Positions 25,484-34,750 of a DNA stretch of 64,000 nucleotides are shown piece after piece. The notes below the pieces were generated by a model. That model did no database searches and was not told the origin of the DNA. It saw only the letters and a program-made list of their open reading frames with translations. Numbering within the stretch: the stretch's first letter is position 1; each line of letters starts with the position of its first letter. The position numbers and the translations under genes were made by a program. The DNA lies in NCBI GenBank assembly GCA_017645305.1, contig JAGCPD010000010.1, forward strand, positions 248,001-312,000, read 5' to 3'. Source of the DNA: Bacteroidaceae bacterium. GTDB taxonomy: Bacteria; Bacteroidota; Bacteroidia; Bacteroidales; Bacteroidaceae.

Positions 25484-27141
25484 TGTTGCACCCGCTTCCT
25501 CCAGAGTCGGCAAGAATCTCTTCACCCGATAGCTTTACTTATCCGTTCTGCTATCAGCCTCATCCTTTATGTGTGCAGGCGGCTCAGGAAGTCCGTGAGT
25601 ATCTGAAAACGCGGCAGCAATGGCGTGGCGAATTGCAAAAAGGAAAGATGTTTGGCGTGCTAATAGTTAAGTCTCCTTCTTCTGGGCAATCGCAGAATCG
25701 GAGCGATTGGGGAGCAAAGCGACGGAGGGAAAGGAAGGAGGCGGGTTTCTTCTTTTTGGCGGCATTCTCTGGTACACTTGATGGCCAGACTTGTCATCCG
25801 TATTTCGTACCACCCGTTTTCAATCTTATGGAGCCTGGCTGTTATTTTCAGCAGGAGCAGGAACAGATTTCGGCCATTAATATGCAGATTGCTTCTTTGC
25901 AAACCCAGATAAAAGACAGTCCTCTGCGCGATCAGATGCAGCGTGAATTGCAATCCTTTCGTATAAGGATGCAGGAAGAAAAAGAGGGACGGCATCGTTT
26001 ACGTACAATGCTGTCAGCAGAAGAACTAGCTGTCAAGGAGCCAGAAATGATAAGGCAGAGTCAATATCAGAAGGCACAATACCGACGTTTACAGCAGGAA
26101 TGGAAGAAGCAGATAGAAGCAGATGAGGCTCCGTCCCGTGAGGTTCAGCTTCAGATTACCCAGTTGCGGCAAGAGCGTCACGACCGTAGTATCGCCTTGC
26201 AGCAATGGTTGTTCCGCCAGTTTTCTTTCCTGAATGCAGAGGGGCAGAGCAAAAACCTGTTGGAACTGTTTCATGGTGCTGTACCTCCCAGTGGGGCAGG
26301 CGAATGTTGTGCGCCCCGTCTTCTTCAGGCTGCCTATAAGGAGGGACTGACTCCTCTTTGTATGGCAGAGTTCTGGGTGGGCGAATCACCTCGTGATGAG
26401 TTAAGGCAGGATGGGCACTTTTATCCTGCCTGTAACAGTAGGTGTAAACCCATCTTAGCTCATATGCTTCAGGGATTGAAGGTTGAGAAGAATCCGTTAT
26501 TGAATCGGGAGGTACAGGATGTAGAGGTCATCTACGAAGACAGGCAAATAGCTGTCGTTGTTAAGCCCCACGGGATGCTTTCTGTACCAGGAAAAGACGG
26601 GTTGCCCAGTGTGCAAAGTATCGTAAGAGAAAAATTTCCACACGCAACGGGGCCAATGATAGTTCATCGTCTGGATATGGATACGTGCGGACTGATGGTA
26701 ATAGCCCTTACCAACGAGGCCTATCATCAATTGCAGGAGGAATTCCGCTGCCACAAGGTGCAGAAGACCTATCATGCCCTTCTGGAAAGGAAAATGTCCA
26801 TTGGTCAGCAGGGCGAGATACGTTTGCCATTACGACCGGACATTATGGACCGTCCCCGCCAGATGGTAGATCGTCAGCACGGGCGGACGGCTATTACATA
26901 TTACAAAGTATTGCAGAACATCGGGGGTCATGCCCTGGTGGAGTTGCATCCCCAGACGGGCCGAACCCATCAGTTGCGAGTGCATTGTGCGCACCCTGAC
27001 GGATTAGGAAATCCCATCATTGGCGATCGTCTGTACGGTGAACCCTCCCGCCATCTTTGCCTGCAGGCCTATCAGTTGATTATTAACGGCAGAGCATTTA
27101 CTTTACCCCCTAATTATGAATTATATGAATCCCTTACTTGA
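25480..27141 (+). CDS. RluA-family pseudouridine synthase with large N-terminal domain
   Basis: 553 residues. The C-terminal half (about 345-553) is a RluA/RsuA pseudouridine synthase. It has IYEDRQIAVVVKPHGMLSVPG, then the catalytic Asp in HRLDMDTCGLMV, then ELHPQTGRTHQLRVH. The N-terminal 340 residues hold a beta-rich region (FGVLIV ... FLAAFSGTLDGQ), a coiled coil at about 125-230, and a Cys-containing stretch near 280-330. This long form is a Bacteroidetes variant. An arginine/lysine-rich insert, about residues 66-88, interrupts a conserved beta hairpin and may be recent. The gene overlaps WbqC by 4 bp and the PHP gene by 26 bp. The RNA target (23S or tRNA) is unknown. Confidence 0.9.
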   Translation: MMLHPLPPESARISSPDSFTYPFCYQPHPLCVQAAQEVREYLKTRQQWRGELQKGKMFGVLIVKSPSSGQSQNRSDWGAKRRRERKEAGFFFLAAFSGTLDGQTCHPYFVPPVFNLMEPGCYFQQEQEQISAINMQIASLQTQIKDSPLRDQMQRELQSFRIRMQEEKEGRHRLRTMLSAEELAVKEPEMIRQSQYQKAQYRRLQQEWKKQIEADEAPSREVQLQITQLRQERHDRSIALQQWLFRQFSFLNAEGQSKNLLELFHGAVPPSGAGECCAPRLLQAAYKEGLTPLCMAEFWVGESPRDELRQDGHFYPACNSRCKPILAHMLQGLKVEKNPLLNREVQDVEVIYEDRQIAVVVKPHGMLSVPGKDGLPSVQSIVREKFPHATGPMIVHRLDMDTCGLMVIALTNEAYHQLQEEFRCHKVQKTYHALLERKMSIGQQGEIRLPLRPDIMDRPRQMVDRQHGRTAITYYKVLQNIGGHALVELHPQTGRTHQLRVHCAHPDGLGNPIIGDRLYGEPSRHLCLQAYQLIINGRAFTLPPNYELYESLT

Positions 27142-27838
27142 TGTACACACCCATACCGTAGCCAGCGGACACGCTTACAGCACCATTCAGGAAATGGCGC
27201 ATGAGGCTGCCAATCGCGGATTGCAGATTCTTGGTATCACAGAACATGCGCCGGGCATTCCCGGAACTTGCGACCCCATTTATTTCCGCAACCTGCATAT
27301 TGTTCCCCGCCAGATGTACGGAGTCCGTCTGCTTTTGGGGGCAGAACTCAATATCCTGGACACCAAGGGAACCCTGGATCTGAGCGAATATTACTACCGC
27401 AGACTGGACATCCGTATTGCCGGTGTTCATTCACTTTGTTGGCAGGGGGGCACTAGGGAAGAAAATACGGCGGGTGTTGTAGAAGCCATCCGTAACCCAT
27501 GGACGCATATCATTAGTCATCCCGGTGACGGGACTGCTGATTTGCTTTTCGAGCCGCTGGTCCTTGCTGCCAAGGAATCAAAAACATTGCTTGAGATTAA
27601 CAACAGCAGTCTGAACCCTTTCCGCGAAAAGGCCGCCGCCGTCAGCAACAATTTGGAAATCCTACGTCTCTGTAAGCAGCATGAAGTTCCCGTCATTTTA
27701 GGCAGCGATGCACATATCAGCTTTGACATTGCCGATTACAACTTCATTTATCCCCTCCTTGCAGAAACAGAATTTCCCGAGGCACTCATCATGAACGATA
27801 AGCCCGAGGCCTTCCTTGCCTATCTTGGCATCGGTTAG
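27116..27838 (+). CDS. PHP-domain phosphatase (YcdX-like)
   Basis: 240-residue metal-dependent phosphoesterase of the polymerase/histidinol phosphatase superfamily. The metal ligands are visible in order: DVHTHTVASGHAYS, then ITEHAPG, GVHSLCW, ISHPGDG, and GSDAHISFDIAD. Length and motif order fit the YcdX group (zinc-dependent, substrate unknown) rather than HisK histidinol phosphatase. The ATG at 27116 lies within the last codons of the pseudouridine synthase gene. A second ATG three codons on (27125) is equally possible. Last gene of the dapB-lepB operon. Confidence 0.88.
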   Translation: MNYMNPLLDVHTHTVASGHAYSTIQEMAHEAANRGLQILGITEHAPGIPGTCDPIYFRNLHIVPRQMYGVRLLLGAELNILDTKGTLDLSEYYYRRLDIRIAGVHSLCWQGGTREENTAGVVEAIRNPWTHIISHPGDGTADLLFEPLVLAAKESKTLLEINNSSLNPFREKAAAVSNNLEILRLCKQHEVPVILGSDAHISFDIADYNFIYPLLAETEFPEALIMNDKPEAFLAYLGIG

Positions 27839-27881
27839 TTTTGGGCCCTTTTATTGTTTTGTTTAAATCCCAACAGAGGTT

Positions 27882-28397
27882 TTATGCATCAAAGAAGTTC
27901 ATGCTGCCTTGAACCTTGGGGCGCTCCACGCCGGGATAGATGCAGCAGAAGGCGTTCTTGAGTCGCTCCACATAGCGTTTTGCCTCCCATTTCGCCATAG
28001 GAAGGTCGTGCATCAGGTAGTTTCCGCAGGTAGCGGGAGTAGTGCCGGGTACTTCGCCATCGAAATCCACAACAAACTGGAAGGCTTTTACCATCAGCTG
28101 CCTGATGACTTCCGGCTCATGTGCTCCTTTCATTATCAGATAATTTCCCGTAAGGCAACCCATAGGACCCCAATAGATGATGTAGTCCTTCCATTCGGAG
28201 TTGTTGCGAAGGTAGGTTGCCACCAGATGCTCTATGGTATGAATAGCTGCCGGAGCCAGGGCGGGTTCCTGATTGGGAGCCGTCATCCTGATGTCGTAGG
28301 TAGTTACATCTTCATCTCCCACTTTATCTTGCCTGGAGATGTAAATGCCGGGTTGCAGGTTTGTGTGATCTACTGCAAAACTTGGTATCAAATTCAT
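27882..28397 (-). CDS. luxS: S-ribosylhomocysteine lyase
   Basis: Cleaves S-ribosylhomocysteine to homocysteine and DPD, the precursor of autoinducer-2, in the activated methyl cycle. It has 171 residues. The metal site is HTIEHLVATYLR (two His) plus a Cys in CGNYLMHDLP. The catalytic Cys is in GPMGCLTGNYLIM, and the N-terminus has the conserved DHTNLQPGIYISR. It sits 2 bp downstream of the giant GH2 gene on the same strand, so its transcription may depend on that gene's promoter, an odd coupling for a housekeeping function. I see no clear promoter in between. Confidence 0.96.
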   Translation of the reverse strand: MNLIPSFAVDHTNLQPGIYISRQDKVGDEDVTTYDIRMTAPNQEPALAPAAIHTIEHLVATYLRNNSEWKDYIIYWGPMGCLTGNYLIMKGAHEPEVIRQLMVKAFQFVVDFDGEVPGTTPATCGNYLMHDLPMAKWEAKRYVERLKNAFCCIYPGVERPKVQGSMNFFDA

Positions 28398-28399
28398 AA

Positions 28400-31300
28400 T
28401 TAGTATAGAACTTTCTTGCCGTTAATAATATTTACCCCCGCCCTTGGTGCGTTAAGTCGTTGTGCCGAAAGGTTGTATATGCCGTTAAGGGTAGGCCCTG
28501 TTACAACAGGTTTCTTGATTCCTGTAGGAAGGGGTCTGATGCCGGAAAGCCCGAAGTCGATATACTGACCGCCCCCCTTATTCGTACATTCTATGGCGAT
28601 AACGTTGGTATCGTCTGGGGTCAGGGCATCTAACGCTTCCTGATTAATGGAGATGTTCTTATAGACGGTAAGATAGCCGCTCTCCTGGAACGCCAGCACA
28701 CCGTTAAAGTAAACTGTCACATCTTCGTCGTGATGGATTCTTCCCGTCAGGGCTTGTATCTGCTCTTGGGTGAACCCTGTAAGATCCAGATGGTAGCGTA
28801 GGCGTATGACAGATGTATTCCATGTGGTGTTTATGTAGCTGCCGGGAGGATTGCTGGCACCAAAGCCTGCCAGACCTTCTTTCCAAGAGGTTTCCCGATA
28901 GTCTTTCCTTGTCCATGTGGTATTGCCGGCAGTACTGCTTCCCGTCTGGTATATCCACGTTTTGGCCTCTTTTTCAGCTGTTGGCAGTACGTCACATTCC
29001 TCATAGAAGAAGCTGTCCAATATTTTGTTGAGCTCTTCGGTGGTAATGACTAACACAGAACCTTCCTCGGCTTCTTCTGGTAGAGATATATCGTTTTCAT
29101 CGCAAGGATACCATTTGTTCTCGCTGGGATTTCCACTCTTACTTATCGTCTGTCCGCCGTTCTCGGTTGGGTTATAGAGCAGGAACCAACCGCTGTTGTC
29201 CAATGCTGGGAAGGTTTGGGGGGCGCGTGACTTTGGTATCTGCGAGCTGAAGATGCGCTGTGGTTCAGAGAATTTTGGCGATGAAACCTTCAATGCATCG
29301 GCTTGCGTAGTGCAGATGTTCCTGTCGTTGTTAAAGAAGAAGCCGCTAAAGACATCCCCGGTCTTTTCGATATGCATATTGTATGCCGAGAAACTGGGCG
29401 CAAAGAAGATACGTGGTGTTGTGAATTTCTTCCAATCCTTTGTTGTCGAAAGATAAATGCTATTTTTGTCGCTATTTTTGGCACTCCAGTAAATATAGAA
29501 GGTAGATGATGCCTCGTCATAAATCCACTCTGGTGATTCTGCCTTACTTGCATCCGTGGTAGATGGTCTTACCACAATGTTTCCGTTTTCTCCGGGAGTC
29601 CAGTTAATAAGGTCTTCGCTTTTCCAATGATAGAATCCAGGTTTACTGTTGTCTGCCAACCCGGCAACCAGATGGAAGGTGTCTTTTCCGTCGATGTTTA
29701 TTCTGCGAACGAAGGGAGCCGTCATTTCCACGTTGGCATACTCACCTTGCAGAATGCCTCTGTTGCCGTTGATGGTTGTCCATTTAGCTCCGTCCAGACT
29801 ATATGCGTAATGAAGCAGTTTGCTTGTAGGCAGCGTATAGGTTAGCAAATAGGCTTTGTCTGCTGCGCTACCGAATTCGGGTGCAGGAGTTCTTTGCGGC
29901 ATTGGCTCCACCTGTAGGTCGGAATTGTCGGTGTACTGGCACAGTTTCAGTCCACAGTCTATGAACTGGCCGCCAATTGTCTGTTTGCAATGGATGGCAA
30001 TAACGTTATCGGAACCGTCCAGTTTCAATGCATTAAGTCCTTCCGGCAATAACGGCCATAGCTCATAGCTGGTGTTATAGCCTGTAACTTTGGCTGTCAG
30101 AGTGCCGTTGATATAAATCTCGGCATCCTCGTCGTGGAACATCCACAAACGCAGTTCCTGCAGTTGGCTGGCTTCCAGATTGGTGATTTTGAAACTACGG
30201 CGTATCCAAATGTCGCTGCTTGTCCACGATGTACGTCCGCTCCCGCCAAAACCGGCAGTACCAGTCTTCCAACCTGTGGCCGCAAAGTCTGTGGTGTACC
30301 AGTCGCTGGCAGGTTCAGAGGTTGTATATTTCCACTGAATGCTGGAACTCTCGTCTCCGGCAGCAACGATGGTCTTTGTTCCGCTGAGTCTGCAATTGAT
30401 GGTACGCAGAATCTTGGCTTTCATGATAGCCTGCTGCTCGGGTGACACCTTGAGCACCTTCCGGTCGTAGGTCATAAGTCCGTTGCACTCTTGTTCCACG
30501 TCTGTAATCTGAGTATAGACCGACATCCACAAACCCTTCTCCTTCTGCAGTCTTTGCAGGCAGTCCGTATAATGGTCGTACAGATTGGTGTAGGTGTCAG
30601 CATCTTCTACGGTGGTGTAGTTTACGTCAGATCCTGCCCACATGTGGTTTTCTATAAACAGGTTGATTCCGCCGAACTCGCCACACGAGGCAATTCGTTC
30701 GTTTACGGGATTGGTGGCAGCACCGGGAGCCGGGTAGGAGTGTACGTCCAGGAAATCACCCATCTCAACATCTACCCATCCTGTTACGGCATGAACAAAT
30801 CTGCCCGGATCGTGATTGGCTGCCATAACGCTGTTAACCGCTCTTCGGGTGTGTGCCATACCACGTTCGGGATATTGTCCCCAACCTTCGTTCCATACCA
30901 CCCATGCACCAATGCAGGGATGGTGGCGTGTGGCTTCAATTAAGGCTTCGTTTTCCTGGTAGAAGTTCTTCATGTTGTATTCCAAAGTGCCCACCGACCC
31001 GCTTCCGCAGCCGGATGGCATATCCTGCCAAACTACCAGTCCGTTTTTGTCGCACCAGTCAAACCACAGGTCATTTTCCAGTTTGATATGTTTGCGAACC
31101 ATATTCATGCCAAAGTCCTTCATCACCTGAAGGTCATAAATCATAGCCTCGTAAGAGGGAGGCGTAAGAAGTCCGTCAGGCCACCAGCCTTGGTCAAGAG
31201 GGCCGTACATATAGAGAGGCTTGTTGTTGAGCAGTACACATGGATGACCGTCCACCATACCTCGCGAGAACTTTCTCATGCCAAAATACCCGCTGACCTT

Positions 31301-32227
31301 ATCTGTCTCTGTTCCCTGTTCCTTTGCCTGGATGTCAAGGTTGTAAAGGTTGGGTGCATCCGGACTCCATAATTTTGCGGAAGGAATGGAAAGCGTAAAA
31401 ACCTCGTCTGAATTTCCCGTTTGTTCTGCTATGGTCTTGTCACCGTCCTTTACGGTTAGTGTTACGGCACAGGCCGCAGAGGTTTTCACCTTTATGGAAA
31501 TCGTAGAATTGTCAATGTCAGGGATGGGCTCGTAGCTTATGATGTGGGTTGGACTTACGGGCTCTAACCATACGGCCTGCCATATTCCGCTGTTAGGAGT
31601 GTACCAGATGCCGCTAGGCGAGTTTGTCTGTTTTCCGTGGGGTTGTCCGCCGTCAGTAGTGGGATCCCATACGGCAACCTGCAATTCTTGCTCCGCCCCC
31701 TGTTTCAGCAGAGGGGTGATGTCAAAAAAGAATGGGGTGGAGCCGCCGTCGTGAGTGCCTGCAAGCTCCCCGTTTACATATACATAGCAGCGCCAATCCA
31801 CCGCCCCGAAATGCAGGAGGATGTTTTTCCCCTCGTAAGCTTCTGGCAGCGTAAAAGTTCTCCGGTACATGTGGGTCGCTTTCCTGTTGGCAGAGAAACT
31901 CTTGTCCATAATACCCGAGAGTGCAGATTCTACAGGGAAGGGAACCAGTATGGCATTGGAGAACGACGAGGTTGTCTTCTCATAGTCATACTTTATGGAA
32001 GTCCGCTTGAAGTATTGCCAAACTCCGTTCAGGTTCATCCAGTCCTGCCTTTTCATAGACGGACGCGGATATTCCTGCCATACGTTGTCGGCAGTAAGTT
32101 GTTCGCCCCAAGGAGTCATCACTGGTGCAGTCTGTTTTTGCCATGAACTCTGCGCACAGGCATTCTCTGTAAAGGTTAGCATGATGACCGTGATTATCAT
32201 CAGGCTTTGAATCATTCTGTTTTTCAT
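28400..32227 (-). CDS. exported GH2 glycosidase fused to a GH43-like propeller and two beta-sandwich modules
   Basis: 1275-residue secreted enzyme starting at the ATG at 32227 (MKNRMIQSL, signal peptide ending ENACAQ). Residues about 25-600 are a GH2 enzyme: sugar-binding domain (NLNGVWQYFKR), immunoglobulin-like domain, and a barrel with acid/base Glu in VVWNEGWGQYP and candidate nucleophile Glu in ASCGEFGG. A beta-sandwich module follows (KYTTSEPASDWYTTDF ... WMFHDEDAEIYING). Next is a segment like a GH43-type five-bladed propeller (HWKSEDLINWTPG, SPEWIYDEASSTFYIYWS), then a second copy of the sandwich (RIHHDEDVTVYFNG). The tail is GIYNLSAQRLN ... INGKKVLY, a Prevotella-type surface tail. 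GH2 activity is likely (galactosidase-like); the propeller's activity is unproven. It is divergent from an AraC regulator, which probably controls it. Confidence 0.85.
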   Translation of the reverse strand: MKNRMIQSLMIITVIMLTFTENACAQSSWQKQTAPVMTPWGEQLTADNVWQEYPRPSMKRQDWMNLNGVWQYFKRTSIKYDYEKTTSSFSNAILVPFPVESALSGIMDKSFSANRKATHMYRRTFTLPEAYEGKNILLHFGAVDWRCYVYVNGELAGTHDGGSTPFFFDITPLLKQGAEQELQVAVWDPTTDGGQPHGKQTNSPSGIWYTPNSGIWQAVWLEPVSPTHIISYEPIPDIDNSTISIKVKTSAACAVTLTVKDGDKTIAEQTGNSDEVFTLSIPSAKLWSPDAPNLYNLDIQAKEQGTETDKVSGYFGMRKFSRGMVDGHPCVLLNNKPLYMYGPLDQGWWPDGLLTPPSYEAMIYDLQVMKDFGMNMVRKHIKLENDLWFDWCDKNGLVVWQDMPSGCGSGSVGTLEYNMKNFYQENEALIEATRHHPCIGAWVVWNEGWGQYPERGMAHTRRAVNSVMAANHDPGRFVHAVTGWVDVEMGDFLDVHSYPAPGAATNPVNERIASCGEFGGINLFIENHMWAGSDVNYTTVEDADTYTNLYDHYTDCLQRLQKEKGLWMSVYTQITDVEQECNGLMTYDRKVLKVSPEQQAIMKAKILRTINCRLSGTKTIVAAGDESSSIQWKYTTSEPASDWYTTDFAATGWKTGTAGFGGSGRTSWTSSDIWIRRSFKITNLEASQLQELRLWMFHDEDAEIYINGTLTAKVTGYNTSYELWPLLPEGLNALKLDGSDNVIAIHCKQTIGGQFIDCGLKLCQYTDNSDLQVEPMPQRTPAPEFGSAADKAYLLTYTLPTSKLLHYAYSLDGAKWTTINGNRGILQGEYANVEMTAPFVRRINIDGKDTFHLVAGLADNSKPGFYHWKSEDLINWTPGENGNIVVRPSTTDASKAESPEWIYDEASSTFYIYWSAKNSDKNSIYLSTTKDWKKFTTPRIFFAPSFSAYNMHIEKTGDVFSGFFFNNDRNICTTQADALKVSSPKFSEPQRIFSSQIPKSRAPQTFPALDNSGWFLLYNPTENGGQTISKSGNPSENKWYPCDENDISLPEEAEEGSVLVITTEELNKILDSFFYEECDVLPTAEKEAKTWIYQTGSSTAGNTTWTRKDYRETSWKEGLAGFGASNPPGSYINTTWNTSVIRLRYHLDLTGFTQEQIQALTGRIHHDEDVTVYFNGVLAFQESGYLTVYKNISINQEALDALTPDDTNVIAIECTNKGGGQYIDFGLSGIRPLPTGIKKPVVTGPTLNGIYNLSAQRLNAPRAGVNIINGKKVLY

Positions 32228-32260
32228 TTTGGTAAATGTTGGAGTACAGTTTATGTGTGT

Positions 32261-32269
32261 ACAAATATA
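32261..32269 (-). promoter_or_regulatory. -7 promoter box for the GH2 fusion gene
   Basis: TATATTTGT on the minus strand, 33 bp before the start codon and within the divergent gap shared with the AraC-type regulator gene. Confidence 0.42.
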
Positions 32270-32387
32270 CGCAAAATATTTCAGATACGTGCGCTTGCAG
32301 CATCTTTTGAGTAGTTTTTGAAATAAAATTTGCTCATTTCGCATCTTTTATGTAACTTAGCAGCCAAAATAATACATTATCAATATT

Positions 32388-33263
32388 ATGGACCACGTAA
32401 TTACAGAGATTACTCCCCTTTCAGAGAAAGATTGTTTTTATATGATGGACAGGGATAAGGAGTCGTTTACCTATCCTTTGCACAAGCACGAAGAAATGGA
32501 ACTTAACTTTGTTGAGAATTGCGATGGCGCACGTCGTATCGTCGGCGATAGCATAGAAGTGCTTGGCAAATATGACTTGGTGCTGGTGGGAAGCGGATTG
32601 GAACACACTTGGGACCAGTACGACTGCCAGAGCCAGTCTATTCACGAGATAACCATCCAGTTCCCTGTGGATTTGCTGGGCGACCAGTTCCTGCAGAAGA
32701 ATCAGCTTAGCAGCCTTAGGGCAATGTTTGAAAATGCAAAGCGTGGTATTGCCTTCGACCTTCCTGCTATCATGGAACTGTACGGAAAGATTACCCGCAT
32801 CACACAGGCTCAGCCGGGTTTCTACCGGATGCTTGGACTGTTGGAGATACTTTATGAACTTTCATTACAAGAGAACTACCACTTGTTGGCAAGTAAGTCG
32901 TTTGCCAATGTAAAGAATGCTCCAGAGAGTAAGCGCGTGCGCCAGGTCGAGGAGTATATCGATAAGAATTACAAGCAGGAAATCCGCCTGAAGACACTTG
33001 CCGATATTGCAGGAATGACCCCTGCGGCCTTTAGCCGTTTCTTCCGTACCCGGACCGGCAAGACGGTTTCTGATTATATGATAGACATCCGCCTGGGACA
33101 TGCTGCCCGTTTGCTGGTGGATTCTCCTACCAGTGTGGCAGAAATTTGCTACGCCTGCGGATTTAACAATATTAGCAACTTCAACCGCATCTTCAAGAAG
33201 AAAAAAGGATGCTCGCCTACAGCGTTCCGCGATAACTATCACAAGAGTAAGATTATCATTTAG
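32388..33263 (+). CDS. AraC-family transcriptional regulator
   Basis: 291 residues. The N-terminal cupin-like sensor (about 1-170) opens with a metal/ligand-style HKHEEMELNFV strand. A C-terminal double helix-turn-helix (about 190-288) follows: IRLKTLADIAGMTPAAFSRF and VAEICYACGFNNISNFNRIF, the two recognition units of the family. It is transcribed away from the GH2 fusion gene and followed 13 bp later by the GH5 mannanase, so it likely senses a plant or microbial oligosaccharide and controls both. The ligand is not predictable. Confidence 0.9.
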   Translation: MDHVITEITPLSEKDCFYMMDRDKESFTYPLHKHEEMELNFVENCDGARRIVGDSIEVLGKYDLVLVGSGLEHTWDQYDCQSQSIHEITIQFPVDLLGDQFLQKNQLSSLRAMFENAKRGIAFDLPAIMELYGKITRITQAQPGFYRMLGLLEILYELSLQENYHLLASKSFANVKNAPESKRVRQVEEYIDKNYKQEIRLKTLADIAGMTPAAFSRFFRTRTGKTVSDYMIDIRLGHAARLLVDSPTSVAEICYACGFNNISNFNRIFKKKKGCSPTAFRDNYHKSKIII

Positions 33264-33276
33264 TGTTCATGTACCT

Positions 33277-34590
33277 ATGAAAAAAACAACCATTTCTGCA
33301 ATTTTACTTTGCTTTTTTGCCCTCTGTGCTTGCCAGCAGCAGCAGAAATCGACAGAAAGAGAGTTTGTAACTGTTAAGGACGGTAAGTTCTTCAGAGGTG
33401 ATAAGGAATACCAGTATATAGGTGCCAACTTCTGGTACGGTGCCGTTTTGGGCAGCGAAGGAAGGGGCGGCAACAGGGAACGCCTCCAGAAGGAACTCGA
33501 CTTGATGAAGGAGACAGGCATCAGCACATTGCGCGTGCTGGTTGGTGCCGATGGTCCTGACTGTCTGGGCAGGCACGTTTCCCCCATTCTTCAGTCCAAT
33601 CCCGGGGAGTATAACGACACCATTCTGCAGGGTATGGATTACCTGCTTTCCGAGTTGGAGAAGCGCGATATGACGGCTACGCTCTATCTGAATAATTCCT
33701 GGGAATGGAGCGGAGGTTATGGTGCCTATCTTGAGTGGGCAGGCTGTGGTCCTGTACCCGACCCAAACGATTGGGACGCCTTCCTGAAATACCACTGCCA
33801 GTTTGTAAAGAACGATAAGGCAAAAGAGTTTGCCGCCAATCATGTAAAGTATATCGTCAGCCGTATCAATACCGTTACGGGAAAGCCCTATGCCGAGTCA
33901 CCGGCCATTCTTGCTTGGGAATTGGCAAACGAGCCTCGCGCCTTTGCCGGGGACTCTGTCACAAAGGCCTGTTTCGCCCAATGGGTAAAGGATCAGGCTT
34001 CACTTATTAAGAGTCTCGATGCCAACCATTTGGTAACGACAGGCAGCGAGGGAATATGCGGATGCGAAATGGATGCCGACCTGTTCCGCCAGATACATTC
34101 CTATCCCGAGATTGATTTCATCTGTATTCACATCTGGCCTTACAACTGGCATTGGATTGGTCCCGTTTCCGGCCCCATTGCTACGGCAAAGGATATCAAC
34201 GGCTCCACTTCAATGATTGACAGTATAGACAATGCCCGCAGGAATACCGAGTTGTATCTTAACGAGTGCTACGAAGCTATTAAGGATCTGAACAAGCCCA
34301 TGATTCTGGAGGAGTTCGGTTATCCGCGCGACAACTATACCGTTGAACCCGGAACACCTACTACGGGGCGCGACCTCTACTATCAGTATGTCTTCAATTT
34401 GGTTAAGAACAGCGGAAAGTTGGCAGGTTGCAGTTTCTGGGGCTGGGCAGGATATGCCTCACAGCTTCATTACAAGTGGCAGCCGTGGGACGACTATACC
34501 TGCGACCCAGCTTTCGAGGAGCAAGGTCTCAACTCCGTCTTTGCCGCAGACACCTCCACGCTGCGTATAATCAGGGAGTTTGCAAAATAA
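33277..34590 (+). CDS. GH5 (subfamily 7-like) endo-beta-mannanase lipoprotein
   Basis: 437-residue retaining glycosidase, probably hydrolysing beta-1,4-mannan at the cell surface or periplasm. The signal peptide ends in lipobox LCAC with the lipidated Cys at 19. The barrel shows GANFWYGAVLGS, ISTLRVLVG, acid/base Glu in LAWELANEPRAF, a conserved HIWPYNWHW block, and nucleophile Glu in MILEEFGYPRD. This pattern fits GH5_7 mannanases. The ATG at 33277 gives the lipoprotein signal. A longer open frame back to 33100 lies inside the AraC gene. It is likely in one transcript with the AraC-type regulator upstream. Confidence 0.9.
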   Translation: MKKTTISAILLCFFALCACQQQQKSTEREFVTVKDGKFFRGDKEYQYIGANFWYGAVLGSEGRGGNRERLQKELDLMKETGISTLRVLVGADGPDCLGRHVSPILQSNPGEYNDTILQGMDYLLSELEKRDMTATLYLNNSWEWSGGYGAYLEWAGCGPVPDPNDWDAFLKYHCQFVKNDKAKEFAANHVKYIVSRINTVTGKPYAESPAILAWELANEPRAFAGDSVTKACFAQWVKDQASLIKSLDANHLVTTGSEGICGCEMDADLFRQIHSYPEIDFICIHIWPYNWHWIGPVSGPIATAKDINGSTSMIDSIDNARRNTELYLNECYEAIKDLNKPMILEEFGYPRDNYTVEPGTPTTGRDLYYQYVFNLVKNSGKLAGCSFWGWAGYASQLHYKWQPWDDYTCDPAFEEQGLNSVFAADTSTLRIIREFAK

Positions 34591-34673
34591 AGGCCCAATA
34601 GGACTACAAGAAAATGCCGCAACTATTGGAAATACCTGAACGGCAAGTTGGCTAAAGATGGTATTATTTTTTG

Positions 34674-34682
34674 TATCTTTGC
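34674..34682 (+). promoter_or_regulatory. -7 promoter box for fic gene
   Basis: TATCTTTGC about 70 bp before the Fic start codon. A TTGG about 22 bp upstream may act as the -33 element. Confidence 0.5.
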
Positions 34683-34750
34683 AAAGCGAAAGTAATCAAA
34701 ATGGATGTTTGAAGAGGCTTTCAAAGGAATAATTGAAACGTGCTAACACG

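Noticed and set aside
33100-33276. Upstream extension of the mannanase frame
   Set aside because: Lies inside the AraC-type gene in another frame. The lipoprotein signal peptide begins at 33277.
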